From Russula earlei (lineage: Eukaryota > Basidiomycota > Agaricomycetes > Russulales > Russulaceae): a DNA stretch of 31,256 nt. Location: NCBI GenBank assembly GCA_025769875.1, contig JAGFNK010000596.1, positions 1 to 31,256 on the forward strand, given 5' to 3'. The position numbers and the translations under genes are program-made. Shown here one piece after another: positions 1 through 7,572 of this stretch (the stretch's first letter is position 1; each line of letters opens with the position of its first letter). Under the pieces are notes generated by a model that was given only the letters and a program-made list of their open reading frames with translations, did not search any database and was not told the origin of the DNA.

Positions 1-1060
1 GGTTTGCTTCAAAGATGGGATGATGGAGGAGAAAAAGACAGGAAATGCAGATGGAAAGGGAAAGAAGGTACAAGCACTGATGCTGTTTTGCTTGCCTGGC
101 TCTAACAAAATATCCAAGAATCCCACTTCTGCAACCGCTTCGGCCATTGACCCCCTCAAGAAGGAACAAGAAGACATACTTGATAAACTGTAGAATAAGT
201 GGTGATGTGATTACCATACAAAGATGGCTGGCTGAGATGCCTATTGTTACCCAAACACATCAGCTGGGGTCTGCTACTGTTTGAGTTTGCGAGACCTTGG
301 GCTCTGGTCAAATGCTGTGGTGTGTACTTCATTATGTATTTTCAAAATGTGCAAATGAAGGTCTGGTTACTAGGTGAAGAATATGGCAACCATAGAAGAG
401 AAACCAGCAATGATCTTGCTTCATGAAGCAAGAAAGACTAAAATTTGCTCAACAAGATCACCTGAACCACTTCAGGGTACTGCTCCTTTTGGCGCTATGG
501 GGGGCCATGGCATTACAATTCCTATTGTCCTTCATCTGGAGTGGGGCCAGTACCAACAAATCTTCAGCACACAACCAGCAGGCAATCAGGTGGCACCACC
601 ACCACTGCCACCAGCCATCAAGATATCTGTTGAGATTGAACAATGGTTTCAAGAATTCAAGGACAACCCATTGTGCAATATGAAAGGCTTCAAGTTTTTG
701 GAATTCAGTAGAGCACTCAAATCACAAGGCTTCACCCAAATCATGCAGCTATCCTGGAATTTCATCACCATCCAGGACTTGCAAGGAGTGTTGAAAATTG
801 ACATGGGAACAGCCATATTTATCATGGATCATACACAGGAGGATGTTCAATGATTCAAAGAGGCTGGTGGGGTACTTTACCATTAGCTGCAGTGCACCTA
901 CCACATACTAATTTTGACATCTCCAACATTTCAATTGTTCATTCTTGGTACACTAAATTTAGAATCTAGTTTTCATTCCAGTTTGAACATGCTATCTTTT
1001 AGGATTTTTTGCTTAGAATTCAGCAAGATACATCAAGTTCTTTCTACTGACCCTTTTCTT
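1..1060. repeat. CpG-depleted, AT-rich block (left flank), probably old transposon-derived DNA
   Basis: This block contains only about four CpG dinucleotides and is rich in TpG and CpA. The sequence changes abruptly at about 1061, where CpG becomes frequent. This is the footprint expected of a methylated repeat that has lost CpG by deamination or a RIP-like process. No LTR, terminal inverted repeat, reverse transcriptase or transposase motif is visible, so the element class is unknown. Two open stretches lie inside it: a frame open from the window edge to a stop at 193, and the frame at 374-853 listed separately. Confidence 0.5.
374..853 (+). CDS. Hypothetical protein fragment in the left repeat-like block
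   Basis: An uninterrupted frame of 159 codons ends at a TGA at 851-853. The first third looks unstructured. A proline run (PPPLPP) precedes a segment of about 70 residues rich in Phe, Leu and Ile that looks helical and ends in KIDMGTAIFIMDHTQEDV, similar in feel to SAM-like or death-fold-like tails of repeat-associated basidiomycete ORFs; that resemblance is an impression, not a match. The frame open to 193 (63 codons from the window edge, lysine-rich) may be an earlier exon of the same gene, but I cannot place a convincing intron. The start codon at 374 is simply the first Met. Given its CpG-poor surroundings it is more likely the remains of a mobile or repeated gene than a housekeeping gene. 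Confidence 0.25.
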   Translation: MKNMATIEEKPAMILLHEARKTKICSTRSPEPLQGTAPFGAMGGHGITIPIVLHLEWGQYQQIFSTQPAGNQVAPPPLPPAIKISVEIEQWFQEFKDNPLCNMKGFKFLEFSRALKSQGFTQIMQLSWNFITIQDLQGVLKIDMGTAIFIMDHTQEDVQ

Positions 1061-1305
1061 TTCGGAAATTTCCGGCGCGTCACGTTATCTGAAAACGACA
1101 ATAAACCAAAAAGAAAACGACCAACAAAACAACAAAGTCGTGCGGACGCAGGACACACCGCTCGCTGTCTCTAAATAAAGTTGGGACCACACAAGGGCGT
1201 TATCTTATTACTGGTACATACATCGTCCCCGTCGCGTCGTCGCTCCACGCCTGTGCCCACCCGTTTGACTCTCGCGCGTTTTTCTACTTGGGGAGAGCTG
1301 GACGC

Positions 1306-2513
1306 TCAGACGTTCAAATATAATCCTTTTTCTTTTCTGATCTTTGTCATAGCTAGAAAAACAAAGAAAGAATGATGAGATGGATGACCGGGAAAGAGAA
1401 GTGACGGAGCCTCGAATACCTGCGATGATGGCGCTACCCACACCACTTCCGTCCTCTGCATGATAGGTGACGATGTTGCTGGTCGGAGAGATGGTGAAAA
1501 ACCACGCTCCGAAAAGAGAAGGATAGATGGCGATCCATGATAAAGAGACTCACCGGCCCTTGTCACCGAAGATGTCCTGCAGGCCTTCGTGCACGCGGTC
1601 GGCAAAGCCAGGGTATTTCTAGGGACAACCCATCAACCGCACGTCCCCCCTGAGGGCAAAATCATCAGAACGCGAGCATACGTTATACAGAGAGCCGTCC
1701 GCGCCGACGGAGTATCCCGCGTCCAGGTAGCCCATCTTGCTCACGATCGCAGCGATGCCGCACGCGCTCGGTCGAGTGGCGCGCCGTCCGACCAGTTTGG
1801 CCAGGGCCCGGAAGAACTGCCGTTCCGCGAGCGTCGTCTCGAGCGCGAAGAAGTGAGTGAAGATCCCGATGGTCCATGAACAGCTCCTCCGTCGGGTCGC
1901 TCTCCATGAGCGACAGGAACGCCGTGTCGAGCGCGTACGGAATTCCGATCTTGTACGTGTTCTGGCCGAGGAAGAGCACACCTTCGTTGATCAGCTCGCA
2001 GATGACGAGGCGCAGGATCTTCCCGAGATAACGACCGGAAATCACGTTTCGTCAATCATCTGATCATACTTGGTCCTTGGAAGGTGTTCATGTTCGAACG
2101 AATCAAACGCGCCCTTGAAGAAGCAATCAGGGCCTTCGTCTGACTCGGCGTTCCGGGCAAGTGCGTACCCATTCACAATTGATGGCCATTTGCGCCTCGT
2201 CGTCGATGCCCAGATTCTTGATCTTGTGGATCTCTCCGACGCGCTCCATGTAGGCAGCGTTACAGCCAAGGCCAAAAATAACTACTATCCGCGTGCGCGG
2301 ATTGATGTACGAAGAGGCGATGAGCAGTTCCGGTGGTGTCATTGATGAGCGCCGTGAGTTCGGCTTGCACATTCTGGGGTAACCTCGTGTCAAACTGATG
2401 GCTGTACCCGCGAAAAGGGGAGAGAAACCTGTCACACGTACATCTTTCTCCAAGCGCTCTCGGAACATCGCAGTGAAACGTCTCGACGTTCGGTATTGGG
2501 AGCGCCGAAACCC
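1306..2513 (-). pseudogene. Hexokinase pseudogene, copy 1 (5'-truncated, frameshifted)
   Basis: Read on the minus strand, this copy matches exons 7 (part) to 13 of the intact hexokinase at 7573-10218. Recognisable parts are the NDTTGT catalytic loop, the AINCEW and GAFDSFEHEHLPRTKYD segments, the large-domain ALDTAFLSLMESDP stretch and the C-terminal GSGVGSAII adenosine-binding stretch. It lacks the first six exons and so the DLGGTN phosphate loop and the sugar-binding segment. Inside what remains there is a 1-nt insertion after NDTTGT (near 2321), a deletion removing the end of exon 9 with its intron (near 2043-2052), and a further 1-nt insertion near 1870. No functional kinase can be made from it. 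Confidence 0.88.
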
Positions 2514-2739
2514 GGTTGAGGCGCGGCAGGCATCTTGATGTAGAGGGTCGCGGCCGACAGGCGAATGCGATCGCGATGGCGTGGCGTGTGCTGTTGGTGG
2601 CACAATGGAGGCGACATGGGGGGTGGCGATGACAACGGGGACGAAGCGAGCGAGGGATTGTTGGTTGCAAATGCGAAATCTAAATAGCGATTATCTATCG
2701 CGCGTGATTCGAACATCACGCGTCTTGCCCAGTTCCACC
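2514..2739. other. Spacer between divergent pseudo-hexokinase copy 1 and HNH copy 1 (shared leader)
   Basis: This stretch and 5691-5894 in unit 2 are clearly related, for example in the GATGTAGAGGGTCGCGGCCG segment, but nothing like them is present in the intact hexokinase gene. It sits where hexokinase exons 1-6 should be and directly upstream of the HNH start codon. It may serve as the HNH promoter, or derive from a foreign sequence joined at the hexokinase breakpoint. No TATA box stands out. Confidence 0.5.
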
Positions 2740-3998
2740 ATGTCGACTAGGTCAAAGTTCCTAGTCAAAAATAATATTTTCTCCAAAACATCCCGAAAAA
2801 CATCCTCCAAAATACTCCGCAAAGCTCATTCCCAAACACTTTTCCACCTTGAGCTGCACCTTCTAACCAGCCGAGTTGGTTTATATCCTCAGCCAGCACA
2901 ACATATCAATACCATGGAGCTCGCACAATTGGCAATGACAGCAGGCCCCCCTAACCCTGACGCCCCTTCTGATTACACCTGCCTCCTCCGTGGCCCTCTC
3001 GAGGATTTTCTCCTCTATAGTGGTCAAGAACAGTCCCAGTGGCTGATCGATATCGCACACGACATATGTGATCCATCTCAGAAGCGTGGCACACTCCAGG
3101 TGCTGGATGCCGCCAGACAGGAGTGGATCGACGTCAATCCAAGAGATCCTCTAACTGCATCAAAGTATCGCTATCATGTCCAGGCTGTGATTAGCCTATC
3201 AAAGATCAGCCACCGTGCAGGCAGATCTATAACCAGTGCCACCGACAACGCTGCCACAATGGCAAATCATGTCGAACAACGAGATGGGAAATGCTGGGTA
3301 ACAGGATTTGATGACCCACTTACAAACAGTCACATGTGCCCCAAACGAATGGGAGACCACGTTTTATGCATCATTTACCACGACTTCGTGTCAACAATAC
3401 CTCCTCCTGCTCCTCTGACAATTTATGATGACATCTGTGTGATCACCCTCATTCCAACCCTTGACCATTGGTTTGACACATATGAGCTTGGTCTGCGTCT
3501 TGTTGGTCCAGTAAGTCCATCCTTTTCTCATCTTTGCACAGTTAATGTTGAACCATTGGTTCCTGAATGTAGGGTTTGTACGAATGCCATTCGTTCCTTC
3601 CGTCTGGCTCGCCCCAAGGCTCACAACGCACGATATTCGGATCCTCGCCCACTCCATCATCCTACCCGCTTCTACATGGGTACCGCATTCATCCCCCCCA
3701 GCCTCAACACCCACGCAACCCCCCGCCTGGCCTCATTCGATGGCACTATCTACAGTGCGTCCTCCGAAAGTTTGCCCATTCTGACTACAGAGGACTGCAA
3801 AACATATACTTTTATGAGAGGCCCATGCGAATGGAAGGGGACTCTGACGATGAAGGGACCGACAGCGATTTCGAGTGGCCATCGGCTAATTTAGGACCGT
3901 GGGCGAGTGATGCAGGGGGCAGTCGAGCAGCAAAACGATGTCCAGAGATCGGTCGCGGAGTGGATCATTGCAGCGAAGTAGTCATCTTTGGTATGTAA
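2740..3998 (+). CDS. HNH_2-type endonuclease domain protein, copy 1
   Basis: Two exons, 2740-3510 and 3573-3998, are separated by a 62-nt intron (GTAAGT..TGTAG), giving 398 aa. The start was chosen at the ATG in CCACCATGTCG because the sister gene at 5895 starts in the same context and has the same first-exon length of 257 codons. The core holds the HNH_2 signature: a Cys in KCWVTG, then NSHMCPKRMGDH, then an ISLT-like turn and LDHWFDTYELGL. An N-terminal helical region (DFLLYSGQEQSQWLIDIAHD) precedes it, and a conserved YECHSFLP..GLIRWHYLQCVLRKFAH segment follows. Agaricomycetes carry many such proteins; their role is not established. Relative to copy 2 there is a 1-nt insertion near 3892, so the last 36 or so residues are out of the ancestral frame. 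Nuclease activity is inferred from the motif only. Confidence 0.72.
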
Positions 3999-4413
3999 CT
4001 CAGAAGCTTGCTAATACCTTCATCTTTGTCTTGACGATGTGCTCGCAAAGGCCCCCTTGACACCTAACTAGCTGCCTGATCGCCATGTAAAAGCCCGCAG
4101 CCAGTCTACGGTCTACGGTTCGATTCCAACGACACCTTGTGGGGGTCCTCCGCTGACCCCAGAGATGCTGCGCGATGACGACGTTCTGTCTTTGGTTTTA
4201 AACCAAAAGAAAAAAGAAAAACGACCAACAAAACAACAAAGTCGTGCGGACGCAGGACACACCGCTCGCTGTCTCTAAATAAAGTTGGGACCACACAAGG
4301 GCGTTATCTTATTACTGGTACATATACATACATCATCCCCGTCGCGTCGTCGCTCCACGCCTGTGCCCACCCTTTGACTCTCGCGCGTTTTCTACTTGGG
4401 GAGAGCTGGACGC
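3999..4413. other. Spacer of unit 1 with a tRNA B-box-like element
   Basis: This lies between the HNH copy 1 stop and the stop codon of pseudo-hexokinase copy 2, which are convergent. It contains GGTTCGATTCC at 4109-4119, identical to the RNA polymerase III B-box consensus, and a GGTTTTAAACC palindrome at 4194-4204. No gene is seen. The homologous spacer is 7138-7572. Confidence 0.5.
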
Positions 4414-5690
4414 TCAGACGTTCAAATATAATCCTTTTTCTTTTCTGATCTTCGTCATAGCTAGAAAAACAAAGAAATGAATGATAAGGTGGATGACCGG
4501 GAAAGAGAAGTGACGGAGCCTCGAGTACCTGCGATGATGGCGCTACCCACACCACTTCCGTCCTCTACATGATAGGTGACGATGTTGCTGGTCGGAGAGA
4601 TGGTGAAAAACCACGCTCCGAAAAGAGAAGGATAGATGGCGATCCATGATAAAGAGACTCACCGGCCCTTGTCACCGAAGATGTCCTGCAGGCCTTCGTG
4701 CACGCGGTCGGCAAAGCCAGGGTATTTCTGGGACAACCCATCAACCGCACGTCCCCCCGAGGGCAAAATCATCAGAACGCGAGCATACGTTATACAGAGA
4801 GCCGTCCGCGCCGACGGAGCATCCCGCGTCCAGGTAGCCCATCTTGCTCACGATCGCCGCGATGCCGCACGCGCTCGGTCGAGCGGCGCGCCGTCCGACC
4901 AGTTTGGCCAGGGCCCGGAAGAACTGCCGTTCCGCGAGCGTCGTCTCGAGCGCGAAGAAGGTGCGTGAAGATCCCGATGATCATCAACAGCTCCTCCGTC
5001 GGGTCGCTCTCCATGAGCGACAGGAACGCCGTGTCGAGCGCGTACGGAATTTCGATCTTGTACGTGTTCTGGCGGAGGAAGAGCACGCAAACGTCGATCA
5101 GCTCGCAGATGACGAGGCGCAGGCTTTCCCCGAGGAAAATCAGTCTCTTCCATAGACTGCGAGAGGAGGGCAGCAGTGGATGAGACGTGACGTGGGCGCA
5201 CCTCAAACGCTTGTTCACCGGGCTTGTTTGACGTTTCGTCAATTATCTGATCATACTTGGTCCTCGGAAGGGTGTTCATGTTCGAACGAGTCGAACGCGC
5301 CCTTGAAGAAGCAATCAAAATCAGGGCCTTCGTCTGGCTCGGCGTTCCGCGCAAGTGCGTACCCATTCACAATTGATGGCCATTTGCGCCTCGTCGTCGA
5401 TTGCCCAGATTCTTGATCTTGTGGATATTTCCGACGCGCTCCATGTAGGCAGCGTTACGGCCGCTGCCAAAAATGACTGCGATCCGCGCGCGCGGATTGA
5501 CGTACGAAGAGGCGATGAGCGTTCCGGTGGTGTCATTGATGAGCGCCGTGAGCTCGGCTTGCAGATTCTGGGCCAACCTGGCGTCAAGCTGATGGCTGTA
5601 CCCACGAAAAGGGGAGAGAAACCTGTCACACGGACATATTTCTCCAAGCGCTCTCGGAACATCGCAGTGAACGTCTCGACGTTCGGTATT
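4414..5690 (-). pseudogene. Hexokinase pseudogene, copy 2 (5'-truncated, frameshifted)
   Basis: This is the second truncated copy, matching exons 7 (part) to 13 of the intact gene. Exon 8 is well kept here: NDTTGTLIASSYVNP is in frame, unlike copy 1, and so is GAFDS..NKPGEQAFE. The damage lies elsewhere. An extra G near 4960 in the largest exon shifts the frame, a small deletion near 5130 removes part of the SGRYLGEI helix, and further substitutions alter FLGQNTYK. Exons 1-6, with DLGGTN and the sugar-binding loop, are missing. Upstream on the minus strand it joins the same non-hexokinase leader as copy 1, so both derive from one truncated ancestor. Confidence 0.88.
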
Positions 5691-5894
5691 TGAGGCGCGG
5701 CAGGCATCTTGATGTAGAGGGTCGCGGCCGACAGGCGAATGCGCGCGAAGGCGATCGCGATGGCGTGGCGTGAGCTGTTGGTGGCAAGATGAAGGCGACA
5801 TGGGGATGACAACGGGTACGATCAGGGGTTAAATGGTATGTTTTAAATTATTGTATACATAACGATTATTCAATGCATGTTTTTGCCGTCCACC
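5691..5894. other. Spacer between divergent pseudo-hexokinase copy 2 and HNH copy 2
   Basis: This is the unit 2 counterpart of 2514-2739, with the same GATGTAGAGGGTCGCGGCCG segment followed by an AT-rich stretch (about 5825-5880) just before the HNH start. It could carry the HNH core promoter; ATTGTATACATAA at 5850-5862 is the most TATA-like string. Confidence 0.35.
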
Positions 5895-6974
5895 ATGTCT
5901 GCGACGAGGTCAAAGCGCACCTCCTCCAAAATACTCAGAAAAGCCCAAAAATTTATCCCCAAAGTGTTTCTCCAAAATACACAACCTCATTCCCAAAAGA
6001 TTGTCTTACTTGAGCTTCACGTTCCTACGAGCCTTGTCCGATTATACCCTCAGCCACCAGAATTTATCAATACCGACTCGCTTGCAGATTTAGCCATGAC
6101 GGCAGGCCCCCCTAACTCTTCTGATTCCACCACCTGCCTCCTCCATGGCCTTCTCGAGGATTTTCTCATCTATAGTCGCCGAGAAAAGTCCCAGTGGCTG
6201 ATCGACATTGCCCATGACATATGTGACCCTCTGCAGAAGCGTGGCTCACTCCAGGTGTTGGATGCGAGCGGAGAGGGGTGGATCAACGTCAATCCGACAG
6301 ATCCTCTTATTGGATCAACTTACCTTTACGAAATTGAGGCCATGATCAGTCTATCAAAGATCAGCGTACGCACCGGCAGGTCTATAACCAGTGCCACCAG
6401 CAACGCTACCACAATGGCGAACCAGGTCAGGGAACGAGATGGGAAATGCTGGGTCACAGAAAGTGAGGACCCACTTACAAACAGTCACATGTGCCCCAAA
6501 CGAATGGGAGACCATGTTTTGCGCATCATTTACCGCGACTTTGTGTCAACAATACCTCCTCCTGCTCCTCTGTCAATTTATGATGACATCTGTGGGATCA
6601 CCCTCACTCCAACCCTTGACCATTGGTTTGACACGTATGAGCTTGGCCTGCATCGTGTTGGTCCGGTAAGTCCATCCTTTCTCATATTTGCAGGGTCAAT
6701 GTTGACCATTGGGTCCTGAATGTAGGATTTGTACGAATGCCATTCGTTCCTTCCGCCTGGCTGGCCCGAAGGTTTGCAACGCACGATAGTCGGGGCCTGG
6801 CGCACTCCACCCAGCGCGTTTTCGCTTCTACATGGGCACAGGGCTCGTCCCCCCCAGCCTCAACACCCACGCAACCCCCCGCCTGGCCTCATTCGATGGC
6901 ACTATCTACAGTGCGTCCTCCGAAAGTTTGCCCATTCTGACTACAGAGGACTGCAAAACATATTCATTTTATGA
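5895..6974 (+). CDS. HNH_2-type endonuclease domain protein, copy 2 (C-terminally truncated)
   Basis: Exons 5895-6665 and 6726-6974 are joined across a 60-nt intron, giving 339 aa. The first exon is again exactly 257 codons and the domain order matches copy 1. The motif reads KCWVTE, NSHMCPKRMGDH and ITLTPTLDHWFDTYELGL; the usual Gly after WVT is Glu here, which may affect the nuclease core. A 1-nt insertion near 6965 puts a TGA at 6972-6974. The ancestral frame continues beyond it, with an acidic GDSDDEGND stretch and an AVEQQNDLQRSVAEW helix, to a TAG at 7135-7137. The protein may be expressed without this tail, or the indel may be an assembly error in a short T run. Confidence 0.68.
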
Positions 6975-7137
6975 GAGGCCCATGCGAATGGAAGGGGACT
7001 CTGACGACGAAGGCAACGACAGCAATTTCGATTGGCCGTCGGCTGATTTGGACCGCGGGCGAGCGATGCAGGGGGCAGTCGAGCAGCAAAACGATCTCCA
7101 GAGATCGGTCGCGGAGTGGATCATTGCAGCGAAGTAG

Positions 7138-7572
7138 TCATCTTTGGTATGTAACTCAGAAGCTTGCTAATACCTTCATCTTTGTCTTGACGATGTGCTC
7201 GCAAAGGCCCCCTTGACACCTAACTAGCTGCCTGATCGCCATGTAAAAGCCCCCAGCCAGTCCACGGTTTACGGTTCGATTCCAACGACACCTTGTGGGG
7301 GGTCCTCCGCTGACCCCCGAGATGCTGCGCGATGACGTCGTTCTCTCTTTGTTATATGGTTTTAAACCAAAAGAAAAAAGAAAAGCGACCAACAAAACAA
7401 CAAAGTCGTGCGGACGCAGGACACACCGCTCGCTGTCTCTAAATAAAGTTGGGACCACACAAGGGCGTTATCTTATTACTGGTACATACATCGTCCCCGT
7501 CGCGTCGTCGCTCAACGCCCGTGCCCTCCGTTTGACTCTCGCGCGTTTTTCTACTTGGGGAGAGCTGGACGC
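7138..7572. other. Spacer of unit 2 with a second B-box-like copy
   Basis: Homologous to 3999-4413. It keeps GGTTCGATTCC at 7272-7282, and carries the 3' flank of the intact hexokinase at its right end. No gene is seen. Confidence 0.45.

Noticed and set aside
4060..4135. tRNA gene at the GGTTCGATTCC element
   Set aside because: The T-stem does not pair beyond two base pairs, no anticodon arm is visible and the acceptor ends do not match.
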